Counted from the first letter of the stretch, positions 34,978 through 47,132 are shown. The stretch: 64,000 nt of DNA from Diphasiastrum complanatum (GCA_029204225.1 CM055094.1:32535841-32599840); one strand, 5' to 3'. Made by a program: numbers and translations. Notes: generated from the letters alone by a model not told the origin.

Positions 34978-35164
34978 GCTTTGGTGGTTGTTAAAGCCTT
35001 GTACTCGGCCTCGGTTGATGAAAGAGAAATTGTTTCTTGTTTCTTTGATAGCCAAGAAACCACACCTTCTCCAATGAAAGTTGCAAAGGCACTTGTTGAC
35101 TTTCTATCCTTCTTATCCCCTACAAAATCTGAATCACTAAAAGCATGCAAGTTAATGGATTCAC
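34978..35164 (-). pseudogene. Copia F RNase H fragment
   Basis: Contains HAFSDSDFVGDKKDRKS and SSTEAEYKAL, the standard copia RNase H blocks with their acidic residues. The remainder of the domain (the KHIE and ADIFTK blocks) is missing to the left. Copia G separates it from its upstream part at 40,577 and above. Confidence 0.88.
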
Positions 35165-35807
35165 TGTGAAAGATTCTAGATCCTTAAGATCCAATCTACT
35201 TGAATGATCTTTGGTTAGAAAGAGAAATACACTACCAATTTCACAAATGTAGAAAAATTAACATCTACACACAAAATGACATGCAAACACCAATAGAACT
35301 TGATCAAACTTGAATGAAATGATTATGTACTGTTACTGTCCGTACAAAACCAGCAAGCTACTGTATTTCACACGTATGGATCCAAAAGTAGCAAATATAG
35401 ATCATTCTACACATAGAATTGCAAGCAATCACCAAAATAGTGCACCAATTAGAACCCAAGAGAACCATGTATAAGCATGAAATGAGATAGAGAAGAGAGA
35501 AGATTGCCATCTCCACGAGTAACATGCTTTTATAGCAGGTCCAAATCCTATTTGGCCACTTGGCTTTTCCACCAAAATGCTAACCCTACTAATTTTGGGT
35601 CTAGATTCAATGTACCCAACTATTCAAATTGAATCTACTCAAACTCGCATTCTAACTTTCCCACACTTTCAAAAAGTGTTTATTCAAATGAAATTTAGAC
35701 TAATGAACTTTGAAAAGTCAACCTCTAAGTCTAAAACAAGTTTTGGCCTCAATATGCCAAATATGAAAATATTGCAAAATGTGATGAAACTAGTTGAATC
35801 TTTCACA
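35165..35807 (-). repeat. Copia G 3' LTR
   Basis: 643 bp, starting on the minus strand TGTGAAAGATTCAACTAG. Matches 39,941-40,571 with a few small indels. Confidence 0.95.
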
Positions 35808-35817
35808 CTCCCTCTTC
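35808..35817 (-). promoter_or_regulatory. Polypurine tract, copia G
   Basis: Minus-strand GAAGAGGGAG directly precedes the 3' LTR. Confidence 0.88.
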
Positions 35818-36020
35818 AACTAGTTTTAGCATAGACTTTGATAACACTCCAAGTGAAGTCCTATGATTCATGAACAAGTCTTTTCCCAATGCTTTGGTGA
35901 AGATATCAGCTACACATTCCCTTGAAGACACATGTTGAAGCTCCACTTCCTTTGCAATGACTCGCTCCCTCACAAAATGATATTGTATCTCAATATGCTT
36001 GCTCCTAGCATAGTTTTTGA
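35812..36020 (-). pseudogene. Copia G RNase H C-terminus
   Basis: Reads ARSKHIEIQYHFVRER, HVSSRECVADIFTKAL and SKSMLKL, the usual end of copia pol, overlapping the polypurine tract. The upstream half of RNase H is replaced by unrelated sequence starting at about 36,021. Confidence 0.9.
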
Positions 36021-36923
36021 CCATAGAGAACTTTGATCCATCATAAGAATGATCTTCTTCTTGAGAATAGACCTCCTTTAAATGATCATGTAATGCTCAA
36101 AATAGAAACAACCATAATTGATATAGAGAATAGTGTCCACTTGGGATGCTTCACTATTTCTTACATCAATTTTACATGTAAAAATGTGACTAGAACATGA
36201 AGAATCAATTAGAATGTAAATGAAATGATTCCACCATGCTTCCAACTCTGAGCTCTCTGGAAAAATATAGTAAACAAACAATAAATGTGAGTGATCAACT
36301 TTTTCTTGCATGTCTCCTCCTCCTTTGTCCTTTGTTGCCTTGTATCCACCATGATACTCCTTGTAGCCTCCATCTTCATCTTGCCATAAGATGCCATCAT
36401 CACTTGATGACTTGACCATGAATGAGTGACATAATGAACCTCCAATAGCTTCATTTCCATCAGCAAAACCAGCCAAGAATGCTAGTACAAATCCAACATC
36501 AAGACAATGCTCACCAATGTAGCTAGTTTTACCATAGCACACATCCACATGAAAATGGTCAAACATCAGATGGAACAAGTAAAGTAATCTTGAACAAAAC
36601 TTCCTTGCTACTCCTTTGACCTTACTTGTGTCTTCAATATGCTGCAAAAACATATCCATAACATCTTTGCCAATTACCTCCCCTTTGATGCTCTTGACTA
36701 GCTCCAAATTGCCACCTTCCCTTTTGACTAGTTGAAGCGCTTTGAGATCAACCTCTTGATCTTCGACTTGATCATCAAAGTAATTGAACAAACTTTGTTT
36801 TCTAGATCCAATATTTGATTTTACAACAATATAACATCCATCCACTTGCATAGCTCCATGTACACAAGAAGTTCTACCAAAAGATGTTCCACTCTTCATA
36901 AGAGCTTGATACTCAAGATCCAT
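36021..36923 (-). CDS. Non-copia insert open for 281 codons in place of RT
   Basis: The frame starts in phase with copia RT (MDLEYQALMKSGT, a typical RT N-terminal phrase), then leaves the copia pattern near 36,885 and stays open to a stop at 36,078. The body has acidic stretches (NYFDDQVEDQEVDLKAL), a hydrophobic segment (LDVGFVLAFLAGFADG) and a Gly/Lys-rich patch (EYHGGYKATKDKGGGD). None of the RT motifs (GCKW, LDV-AFLNG, YVDD) is present. I recognise no family. Candidates are a captured host transcript fragment or another element's sequence. The long open frame in an element full of stops elsewhere is the odd point. Confidence 0.5.
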
Positions 36924-37062
36924 TGCTTGGATCCACTCCTCTTATTTCCTTGCTTGATCTACACTTTTAGGCCAAAGAGGTTAGAAAAACAACATAATTT
37001 CCAAAAACTACTTGCTTACCCTTTTGATCATATGTGAGCCTTGAAGTTACTTGTCTTTCTGT

Positions 37063-38161
37063 TCATGTTCTCCTTGGCTTTTGACTTGATGAAGGTCCAT
37101 CATCGCCACCATCCAAAGTAGGATCCTTCTCATCAACATCAAGAATGTTAGATCCATCCACTCTACCATCAATCATGCTTGAAGACACCTTTGGAATGTT
37201 CCCCTCATACAAAATGACATCTCTACCAACAATCACTTTGTTAGTAGAAGGAATGTAAACGTTGTAGACTTTACTCACCTCACTATATCCAACAACAATA
37301 CATCTTCTTGAAGATGGATCCTCCTTGGTCCTATCATCAAGAGTAATGTTGATATAGCATGTGCATCCAAAGGTTCTTAGAAATTTGACACTCGTTCTCC
37401 TCTTGAATAGCGTCTCAAAAGGTTTCATTCAATCCAAAATAGCACTCGGCCATGTATTGCACAAGAAATTGGCACACAACAAAGCTTTATCCCTAAGGGT
37501 TTGTCAAGATTAGCACTTAACCTCATAGCTTTAGCACTTTCACATAAAGTCCTATTCTTCCTTTTAGCCACTCCATTTTGTTGTGGGGTTCTTGATGTTG
37601 TATACTCCCTCTTGATCCCATGCTCATCACAAAAGGCCTTGAACTTATTAGATATGTACTCACCACCATTGTCACCTCTCAAGCACTTGATCTTTGTGAA
37701 GAATTGGTTCTCCCTTGCATTCTTGAACTTGACAAAGACATCATACACTTCATCCTTGCTCTTTAGTAGATAGATCCAACAAATCTACTAAAATCATCAA
37801 TGAATGTTACTTACATCTTAGATCCACTATTGCTAATTGTAGTAAATCCATGAATATCCAAATGTACAAGTTGAAAAGGCTTTGTAGATCTAGAAATAGA
37901 TCTAGTATAAGGTAGTCTATGTGACTTAGACAAAGCACAAGACTCACAAACATGCTTGACATTACTTAAGGAACTTGGAAGACCAATCACAATCTTCTTC
38001 CTTGCCATTACCTCCAATGACTTGAAGTTGAGGTGTCCCATCCTCTTGTGCCAAACCTCTTGAATAGAAATTTGCTCCCTTGCAACACATCCAACTTGGT
38101 TAGCAATAACACGAGCATCAAATTTGAACAACTTCCTTTGCCTTTTACCTTTTCCAATCAA
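37063..38161 (-). pseudogene. Copia G integrase
   Basis: Zinc-binding start (VWHKRMGHLNFKS, CESCALSKSH), then core blocks HLDIHGF, RGDNGGEY and a third block that reads NGVAKRKNR where the family has NGVAERKNR. The third catalytic acid is therefore Lys, a single G-to-A type change. Frame changes occur near 37,800 and 37,428. The C-terminal region (LRTFGCTCYINITLDDR) follows in a different frame. It cannot work as an integrase even if frames were ignored. Confidence 0.9.
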
Positions 38162-38179
38162 GACATCCTTCCTTTTGAT

Positions 38180-38503
38180 TTAACAAGCATCTCCATCAAA
38201 CTCCACCTTGAGGCCTTTACTTAGCATTTGACTCACACTAAGTAAATTCTTGGTAATAGATGGAATAAACAAGACATCTTCCAAATGAACATTCCTAATT
38301 GAAGCGAGAGAGATAGGAATTGTGCCAATCCCCTTGACTGCACACTCACCATCATTGGCCATGTAGATCACCCTCTTGTCATCTCCATATGCCAACAAAG
38401 AAGTGAAGTACTCTTTGTGAAAGGTCATGTGTGAACTTGCTCCACTATCAATCCACCAAGGATCTAGATCTCCATCATTAGCAATCATACATGAAGACAT
38501 CAC
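38180..38503 (-). pseudogene. Copia G protease
   Basis: Catalytic WWIDSGASSHM, then the GIGTIPISL and LFIPSITKNLLSVSQML phrases of copia protease and linker. A TAA (about 38,179) replaces the codon after the GDAC phrase, separating it from the pre-integrase region. Confidence 0.9.
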
Positions 38504-38559
38504 AAAAGCATCATCATTGCATCTTGAACATCCAAACCATTCTCATCAAGAGTTAGATT

Positions 38560-39338
38560 ATCTTGCTTGTCTCCTTGATCTCTCTTCTTCTTGTATCACT
38601 CCCTTGCAAAGTGTCCTTTGATGCCACAATAGAAGCACTTGAGCTTTGATCTATCCTTATTTTTGCCACTTGAAGAAGCATCCACTTGATCTTGCCCTTT
38701 AGACCACTTACTTTTTGTTTTGCCCTTGAATTTGCCCTTTGTGAACATAGCATCCTCTTGAAGTGTCAATGTAGATCCACCTCTTGCTTGAAGCCTATAT
38801 TCCTCATTGATCAAGATCTCTTAAAGGTCCATCAAACTTGGCATAGTCTTTTAAATAGCAATACTTTGAGCAATGTTAGCATGAGCATCCAACAAGCCAT
38901 TAAGAATCACTTGAATAAGCCCTCCTTCCTTAATGCTTTCATCTATGCAAGCTAACTCATAATTCAATGCTTTCATTCTCAAAACAAAAGTACTTGGACT
39001 TTCTTCATTCTTTTGCAAACAAGAAAAGATTTGCCTTCTTAGAGTTAACACTCTAGAAGTAGACTTGGATTCATAAAGCTTCTTCAATGAATTCCAAGTT
39101 TCCAAAGATGATGTGCACTTACCAACTTCCTTGAGAAGCTCATTGGTAGAGCCTTCTTGGCCCTCTTGTCATACCTCACTTGATCTTGTTGTGTTGCTGG
39201 TCTCTCCTCCAAACCTACAACAATATCCAGAACATCATTCATCTCAAGAAGTGACTCCATCCTCACTTTTCACAACAAATATTTACTTGAGGTAAGCCTA
39301 TCATTGGCTTCCAACATGACTCCAATTGAGGTTGCCAT
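38560..39338 (-). pseudogene. Copia G gag and zinc knuckle
   Basis: Starts at the ATG ending at 39,338, aligned with copia L gag. Blocks: RMESLLEMNDVLDIVVGLEE, LYESKSTSRVLTLRRQIFSCLQ, LIQVILNGLLDAHAN, then a CCHC knuckle (CFYCGIKGHFARE) near 38,600-38,640 whose last Cys codon is lost (TGA/TAC region). At least three frame changes or stops break it, near 39,250, 39,110 and 38,820. Confidence 0.88.
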
Positions 39339-39927
39339 GTAGCAATGACCTGATCTTCTCTTTCAACCTCATTCAATGAACAAAGCACTCCTTTGAATAA
39401 CAATAAATGATTTCGAAATAAATCACCAAGATTTGAAACTATCTCACAAATTCTCTTCTAGCACTTATCCAAGCAAATCAACACATAGAATCATGGAACC
39501 TTGATCAACCTATGATCTACCCTCAATCTAATGACTTTTGCCACTTCCTAAAAATGAAACACACTCAAATGAAGTCTTGAAACCTCACTATCTAGAGATC
39601 CAATCAAAATTAGGGTTTTGACAAAATCATAAAAAATTGCCCATTCCAAATCTACATGCAAATGCTGAAAATTTGATATGCAATCTATAAGCCACCACTT
39701 AGGCTAATCCAATGATCCAAAAAATTGGCCAACTCCAGTATGTGAATTCCAAAAATGGAATTGAACAAGTATATTGACCTATTTAGTGTTTTGATCTACA
39801 AAAGATTCAATCTACAAAAGCAAAAAAACTCAATTTTGATGTAGAATCCTCACTAGCATGCTCTAGACTTGATATCTTCACCAAATCATTGATAGATCTG
39901 ATTTCTTCCTTCATAACTTGAAACACA

Positions 39928-39940
39928 AGCTCTGATACCA
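39928..39940 (-). promoter_or_regulatory. Primer-binding site, copia G
   Basis: On the minus strand TGGTATCAGAGCT abuts the 5' LTR; complementary to initiator-Met tRNA. The leader between it and gag is about 590 bp. Confidence 0.93.
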
Positions 39941-40571
39941 TATGAAAGATTTCAGATCCTTAAGATCCAATCTACTTGAATGATCTTTGGTTAGAAAGAG
40001 AAATACATTACCAATTTCACCAATGTAGAAAAATCAGCATCTACACACAAAATGAGATGCAAACACCAATAGAACTTGATCAAACTTGAATGAAATGATT
40101 ATGTACTATTTCTGTCCATACAAAACCAGCAAGCTACTATATTTCACACGTGTGGATCAAAAAATAACAAATATAGATCATTTGACACATAGAATTGCAA
40201 GCAATCACCAAAATAGTGCACCGATGGATAGTAGAACCCAAGAGAACCATATATAAGCATGAAATGAGATAGAGAAAAGAGAAGATTGCTCTCTCCACGA
40301 GTAACATCCTTTTGTAAGAGGTCCAAACCCTATTTGGGCACTTGGCTTTCCCACCAAAATGCTAACCCTACTCAATGTACCCAACTATTCAAATTGATCT
40401 ACTCAAACTCGCATTCTAACTTTTCCACACTTTCAAAAAGTATTTATTCAAATGAAATTTAGACTAATGAACTTTGAAAAGTCAACCTTTAAGTCTAAAA
40501 CAAGTTTTGGCCTCAATATGCCAAATATGAAAATATTGTAAAATATGATGAAAGTAGTTGAATCTTTCACA
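39941..40571 (-). repeat. Copia G 5' LTR
   Basis: 631 bp, partner of 35,165-35,807. Its outer end abuts TTCAC. Confidence 0.95.
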
Positions 40572-40576
40572 TTCAC

Positions 40577-41550
40577 CTCTATAAAGGATCCCAAAATCTA
40601 GTGTGCCTGAGATATATCTCAATATTCTTTTGGCACATTTCCAATGGATAACTAATGGATCGTGCATATTTTGACTAAGATTTCAAACACTATAGCAAAG
40701 ATCAGATCTTGTTATGGTTATCCACATTAAGGAGCCAATAAGTTGCCTATAAAGAGTGATGTCCTTGAAGGATTAATAATCCTCTTTATTGGTCACTTTT
40801 ACATCATGCTCCCTAGGAGTCTCTACATGCTTGCATCCATGCATGTTAAATTTATTGAGTAATGAAATGGCATACTTAGATTGACAAATGAAGACATAAT
40901 CTAAAGATCTAAGTACTTCTATACCCAAAATGAAGTGCAAAAGCCCGAGATCTACCATCTTGAACTCTTTGCATAGATCTACAAAAGCATATAACCTCCC
41001 AAACCTTGTTCCCCTTGCTATGATCATCCACTTTTCTTGATATTGCATACATTAGTTGAGAACTCCATAATGAAACCATGATCTAAAAGTTGGCCAACAC
41101 TAAGCAAATTCTTAGTGATGCTAGGAATGAAGAGAACACCATCTATCTTAGTCTTTTTGGAGGATCCTAAGCATAAGGGAATGGATCCCACACCTTCAAC
41201 TTTACATTCATGATCATTTTCTGTAAAAATGGACTTTATAGGTCCTACATAAGGTGTGAGTTGAGAAAAATACTCTCTTTTATCCAACATGTGAGAGCTA
41301 GCCCCACTATCTATCCACCAAGGATCTTCACCTCTGACTTTTGATGATAAAAAGGTTGACATCATGAGTGAGTCCTCATGATAGCTCTCTTCCTCCTCTT
41401 ATCCAATGTTGGCTTGGGTTTGATCTTGCTTCCTCTTGAAGCATTCTGAGGCATAAGGCCCCATCTTGTTACAATAGTAGCACTTTATCTTAGATTTGTC
41501 CTTCTTGGGCTTGACTTGTGATGATGAGGATGTGGACCCTCCTCGATCTC
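40577..41550 (-). pseudogene. Copia F zinc knuckle, protease and RT/RNase H joint
   Basis: From the right: a knuckle reading CYYCNKMGPYASEC (41,441-41,482), where the family His is Pro, likely losing metal binding. Next is protease with WWIDSGASSHM (about 41,305-41,335) and LFIPSITKNLLSVGQLL. Then, after GTRFGRLYAF near 40,985, the sequence jumps to the RT thumb (CKEFKMVDLGLLHFILGIE, SKYAISLLNKFNMHGC). Integrase and the RT catalytic core are deleted. A region with stops leads to KRILRYISGTLDFGILYRG, where copia G is inserted. Confidence 0.88.
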
Positions 41551-42715
41551 TGTTGGCTGATTCTGACAAATCCCCAAGATACTCGGACAGAGCAACTCAA
41601 GAGCACCTCTCACCTTAGACTGAGGAGGTTTCTGAGAAGACGAGACTAATGAAGACTGAGAGCCGAGTATGAGAGCCGAGAAATACTAGCTAGGAAAGAC
41701 ATGCAAGAACTGTGTAAGCCTCATGGTGAATCTCGGAAGATGGAATGACCATGTAGGAACTAGTATCTATAGGCAAATGTAATAAATGCAAGTAGACCCC
41801 TCTTAAAGAAAGTAGAGTGAGCCACCTTTTGATGGTGACCTCTAGTGGAGAACAATATTCCACTTATAATTTGCGACATGTGGAAATTCCACTAGGATTC
41901 CACCTAAGGAGCTCTCTTACTTATTTAAGAGACTCCCTCTTTGTGGAGAGGAGCTTTTTGCATTGTATCTACTCCATGCTTAATAAGAAGATTTTCCATG
42001 AGTTTGATGCTACACTAAGCTCCTTGATCATGATGGTTTTCTTGAGTGATGCTCCTATGATCATGCCCTTCCATTCATATTGTGTGTGGTTGTGGATTTG
42101 GAGTGGATTAGTTTTCTTGCTTTCCTAGTTGTGGATTAGATTTCTTGTTTTCTTGTGGATTAATGTGGGAGCCATCATTCAAGTAAACTAAAGAGGCTAG
42201 AAATGTGGCATAAATCTTGCATATTCTCTAACATTCTAGTTCTTGATGTTCTTGAGATGTCCAAGAATCAAAAGGCTGGTTAGTTTCTTGATTCTTGGAC
42301 TTTTAACATGCTGTAGATTAGTTTCTTGTTTCTTGTTTTGTCAATTTATGCAAGGTATCCTAGTGTTAATGTAGTGTAGGCTCTGATTTCAGTCTGTTTT
42401 AAGTGTAGGTAGCTGTAGAAATCTACTGAACGTTCATTGGTTTGCATGCTGATCTGTGAATGAGTGTTCTTGGCTTGCATCCTATGTAGAATGTAAGTGC
42501 GCTCAAGAGTGACGTCCCTAAGTAGTCCTCTAACAGACAAGATAGAAAGAAACATACTACAACATCTATCTATTTCCTTATGCCTGGTTTGGCATCGTAA
42601 AATCAAGAAACCATCTAACGAAGGCCATGAAGCCTGATAACAGGCAGAAACGGTTTTGTAAGCAAGAAGTAGAAAAGTAAACAACAGGTCCTCTGGAGCA
42701 GGGGATCTGTCAACA
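41551..42715 (+). repeat. Element H 5' LTR
   Basis: 1,165 bp, starting TGTTGGCTGATTC and ending TCTGTCAACA. Matches 47,146-48,296 closely. The phrase CTACTCCATGCTTAATAAGAAG follows a short TATTTAAGAG site at about 41,930, a possible promoter, in a layout similar to repeat X. Confidence 0.95.
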
Positions 42716-42899
42716 TTTGATCCGTTGTCGCTTGCATCACTCACATTCTGAAACAACATATGCTGCAAGACTATATTTGATCGGACCCATGCACACAATA
42801 TGAAATGTCTCCAGATCCGTTCATAGCTCAGAACGACCTGCACACACCATCCCCACGCCCTGCATACATCCTCAGCTCCTTCTACATCATCCTCTACCC

Positions 42900-43760
42900 A
42901 TAGCTTACCCATCGTCTCCACCTCCCTCCGTCACCATCTCAGCCGAGCACCCTGTCTCACGTCTCAACCGAACACCTTCTCTTCCATCTCAGCCGAGCCT
43001 CTCTCTCTTACCATCTTGACCGACGCAACGCAGGTGCATAAAAAAAATATTAAAATCTCAACCGGAGCTCACGCTCACATCTCAACCGAAGCACCAGCTC
43101 AAATCTCAACCAGAGCTCACGCTCACATCTCAATCAAAGCCTAACTCAAATCTCAATCGGAGCTCACGCTCACATCTCAATCGGCCAACTCAAATCTCAA
43201 CCGAAGCTCTCAATATAATCTCAACTGGAGCTCACGCTCATATCTCAACCGGAGCTCTCAGTAAAATCTCAACTGGAGCTCACGCTTACAAGTGCTCAGT
43301 TAAATCTCAATCGACACAGTGCATCCCATCTCGACCTGAGCACTCGCTAGAATCTCGACCGGAGCGCTCGCTGGAGTCTCAACCGAAGTGCTCCCTGAGA
43401 TCTCGACCGAAATATCACTGGAGTCTCAACCGAAGTACTCCCTAAGATCTCAACTGAAGTACCGCTGAAATCTTGACTGAAGCTGAAGTGCCCGTTCAGA
43501 TCTCGACCGTAGCCGAAGTGCTCGTTCAGATCTTTACCGAAGCCAAAGTGCCCGTTCAGATCTCGACCGAAGCCAAAGTGATCTCGACCGAAGTCAAAGT
43601 GCCCGCTCAAATATCAACCGGAATCGAAGGCAACAATCAAATCTCGACAGGAGGGATTCAATCCAACTAAAGCAATAAGGTCAAAGCTCGATCGGAGCAA
43701 TTAACACCCATCTTGACCGGACCATAAATTTTGATCAACACCTCTGATTGCCATTTCGAC
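42900..43760. repeat. Minisatellite of (T/C)TC(A/G)ACCGAAGC-type units in element H leader
   Basis: Dozens of ATCTC(A/G)ACCG(A/G)AG phrases spaced about 18-40 bp. A block of TCAACCGGAGCTCACGCTCACA units lies near 43,050-43,300 and a block of roughly 36-bp units with CCGAAGCCAAAGTGCCCGTT near 43,478-43,610. The open minus-strand frame with GHFGFGRDLN repeats is a by-product of these units. Confidence 0.9.
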
Positions 43761-44027
43761 TGAACCACCATCTTTGCAACACCTTTGAGCTTCAAAAAAA
43801 AAAAAAGAGGGTATGAACACCAATTTTTTTTTTTTCCAAAAAACAACGCTCATACCAATAGGAAGCCCTTTTTATACTGAGTCTCCACCTTCACTTCCTT
43901 CAACACCCTAAAAATATCCAAAAAACACCAAAAACCCTAAAAAAATCCAAAATCACCAAAAATCCTAAAAGAAATCCAAAAACACCATAAACACATACTC
44001 AACACAAAAAAGACACAACAATACCCA

Positions 44028-45378
44028 ATGGCCGACAATACAGATCCTGACATCCCAGAAGATTATCCATACAAGATCAGGTCCCTTGTAGCTGAACAAA
44101 CCAGACATTATAGATTCTACCGAATGCGATCCCAACCCTACGAGCCATCCACAAACCCATTCGAAGGACAAGAACATAATAGAGATGAGTCCTCGCAAGC
44201 CAGAACCCATGTTCATGGTGTTGAAACATCCCATGCCAGAACCAACCTTAATGGAGTCTCGGCTACCCACAATGCTCATCATGAGAGACGTACACCCAAA
44301 TTAGATCTACCAAAGTTTGACGGTAGTTCGGACCCTCAAAGATTTTTGCAAATCTTTGAGAATGCATGTGATGTATATGGCGAGACATCACCCGACGCCA
44401 TGATTCAACTCTTCTCGATGACCATGATCGATCGAGCACAAGAATGGTTTTTTAACCTTGATCGTGAAGATAAACATGACTGGTCACTCTTGAAGGAGGC
44501 CTTTATCAAACGCTTCAAGCCATTTCGCTTGATAGAAAGCCCTTTTGTCAAGCTAAGTAATATCAAAATGACAAAAGACAAACGAGTACGAGACTATATT
44601 GAGCGTTTCAAATGTCTCAAAAGTCAAGTACAAGAACAGCCCTCTGAACAGATGCATCATCTGGTTCTTAGTCGACCTTCCAAGATGGATTAGATGCGAG
44701 CTTAAATCCAATGATGAATATACGAGCCTAAAGTTAGCTATGTCTGATGCCATCAAGGAAGAAGACGAAGGATCAGATATTGACGAATCTAGAAAAAGAC
44801 AAGCACCACATGCTCCTGTCCATGAGTCGAAGCCGATCGAGGACACCCGAGATTAGCTTTGGAAATCCCAGTTGGACTTGCTTAATAAGCAACATCAACT
44901 ACAGATGGAGAAACTCACCAATGACTTTCAAGCTATCCTGAAGTCTATCCAAAGCAGTATGCCTGGTCAGTCAAACCCTGCACATGTACCTTATAGACGA
45001 AAACAAATATCGTGTCCACACTGCCGGGCTACGCATCCTGTTGATGCTTGTCCTTCATATCGACCTATCCAAGCACATACAGTTCAACAATATGAAGAAC
45101 ACCCATCACAATCTGGAAATGCCTTGTTTTATCATGAATATCCACCAACAAGTCCAGAACCACTAGCCATACAAGATGGCTACGTCGTTATACAAGGGCC
45201 ACTGCACACCAGATGTTTCATCTATGGTGAAACCGGCCACTTCATGGTTGATTGTCCAGTTAAGACCCAGTACCATGCTGAGTGTCCCGACTATATCCGA
45301 AAACACAGTTTCAAAGACTGTCCAAAACAACCAACTAAGATCCTACCTGCCCGTCACATCAGTTATGAATCACAATAG
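44028..45378 (+). pseudogene. Element H gypsy-type gag
   Basis: Begins MADNTDPDIPEDYPYK. The capsid-type block has LPKFDGSSDPQRFLQIFENAC, AQEWFFNLDRED and WSLLKEAFIKRFKPF, the Ty3/gypsy gag pattern. A one-base frame change falls at about 44,640-44,690, and the frame then continues with DLPRWIRCELKSNDEYTSL; a TAG at 44,854 follows. The tail has three zinc-knuckle-like units. The first (CPHCRATHPVDAC) has its four ligands with short spacing; the second and third have Tyr in place of the second Cys (CFIYGETGHFMVDC, CPDYIRKHS). Two breaks only, so this copy decayed relatively little. Confidence 0.88.
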
Positions 45379-47132
45379 GATCTTCACGACAACAACACGA
45401 GCACCATAGCAACCAACAGTTAAACCTGCTGTTTAATCGAGAAGTTTCTTGTAAACTTCTACTACATCACCGTCCAATACACCAGTTCCATAATGAAAAA
45501 AGACAATATGAAATGAGTCCTTGTCGAAAGAAAGCGAAACTGATATTCCGTCATCTGCTACAATGTCCAACCACGAGCAACCTCCACAGGGAATTGACAT
45601 TTTTTCTCCCTTTCTACAAACTCCAATCTATTTGTCTTTCCACATGCAAATAAGATTTCTAATGTGCCAATACACAATACATCTAAGATTCAGAAATCTA
45701 TTTAGAGATTCGGTTCTGAATCTCTTGTTCAAAGAGGTCCTCAGGACATAGTACCTCACCCATACCTACATCTCACGCTATATCTTACAACATCTGTTAT
45801 CCATGATGATAGATTTTAGTGTCACCAACCCTGTCTCGTTTTGACAAGGGCATGTCAGAGTAAGTCACATTACTCTTCAAAACAACTGAAATATTGCAAC
45901 TATCAAGGTACATTATCAATGTTGATGATTGTAAGTTTTGTTCGACAAGTGCTATACAGTTCTCTCTATCTGTAACATTTGTTTATTTTCTTATTTCTCT
46001 TCACCTATTTTGTGTGACTGATTTTTGCATAAGGAATAGCTACTGCACGAGAGTCTTCTGTAGAGCATCTCCAGAATACATTTTCATTCATCTATCCATC
46101 TTCAGATTACCATGTACAGCAGTTTCAAATTTTTGAAAACTATGAGAAATCCACGACAAGTTAGAGTTGATTCCTGTACCTCATTGCCATATTATTCTTT
46201 GAGTCAACTACAACAAGATCGAAACAAATTTAGTTAAAATTTGTTTAATCTTTAGTCTAGTCACATGTTCAACGAGTTTCAACTACGTGTTCCACACGCC
46301 GATCCAATCCTGAGCATGAACAGTCACTAGCAACAACATCCCCACCAACAGATTTTTTTTTGGGAGGGGGGAGAGAGTGGATTTGCTTGGATCCACTGGA
46401 GCAGTTACGCTGCCAGCAACAACACCAGCAAGATCGACAGCCAAGGTCACAAACCCAAAGTTGACAATGACAAGGCTAAGAAGACAGATGGGCAATCCAA
46501 AGCAACTCGATCAGAAGAAGTACCCCAATCACGACGAAGATCCTTCAGAAAGGGAAACATTGAAAAATCAATCTCCTTATTCAACCAACCTCTTGCCATA
46601 CTTATGCGCCCATTCCCATGTCTATCATCCACACCATCTACCGTTGTCACCACCACCCTCCTTTCCATCTGTTTGTTTATCATTAGTTTACTGTTCTTCT
46701 GAGAAATCCCTAGTTTTGATAGTCTTACCGAAGCAGTTGATAGACCATTGCAAATGTCCTGTAGAGACCAACTGCCATCTACAATGGATGATCAGCCAAA
46801 CCAGAATCTAAGAAGCAGGCGAAGCAGCCAGAACAAATAAAGAGAAAGATCCAAGAAGCTGAAAAGGAAAAGCACTCAAACATGCAAGTTGTGAAGCTGT
46901 TGAGAACTCTCCAAATTTTGAGAATGTCAACCCATTACAACAATAAGACATTCTAAATCCAATTGCGACAATTTGTGAAAAACGGTTTTTGTGGTAAAGA
47001 CTGGCGACAATAAGCACTTGGTTTTATGTAAGCGAATGAGAATCTACACTTTTCCAAGTGACGATCAAAGATGCCAATGCAAAGCGGAGCGACATCATCC
47101 AATATGAGTTGTATTGGGTCCTGCAACACATT
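45379..47132. other. Element H interior after gag, no pol found
   Basis: About 1.75 kb with only short frames. The region 46,370-46,810 has one open frame (+, Thr/Pro/Ser-rich) without a recognised domain, and GC content rises locally. No protease DSG/DTG, RT YxDD or integrase motif was seen in any frame. Confidence 0.6.

Larger units (their letters stand above)
35165..40571 (-). mobile_element. Copia element G nested in copia F; TSD TTCAC
   Basis: LTRs at 35,165-35,807 and 39,941-40,571 end in an inverted TGTGAAAGATT / AATCTTTCACA pair. TTCAC at 35,160-35,164 and 40,572-40,576 is a perfect target duplication. PBS and polypurine tract abut the LTRs. Gag, protease and integrase are present but broken. 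Nearly all RT and the first half of RNase H are replaced by about 860 bp that does not read as copia. It is the same family as copia L at 59-63 kb. Confidence 0.95.

Noticed and set aside
42346-42921. 191-codon minus-strand frame
   Set aside because: Mostly lies antisense within the element H LTR; the other LTR copy does not keep it open.
43347-43670. Gly/Phe/Arg-repeat (GHFGFGRDLN) minus-strand frame and its plus-strand counterpart
   Set aside because: Explained by the nucleotide minisatellite in the element H leader.
46283-46811. Overlapping frames in the element H interior as a possible pol
   Set aside because: No protease, RT or integrase motif; low-complexity Pro/Ser/Thr composition.
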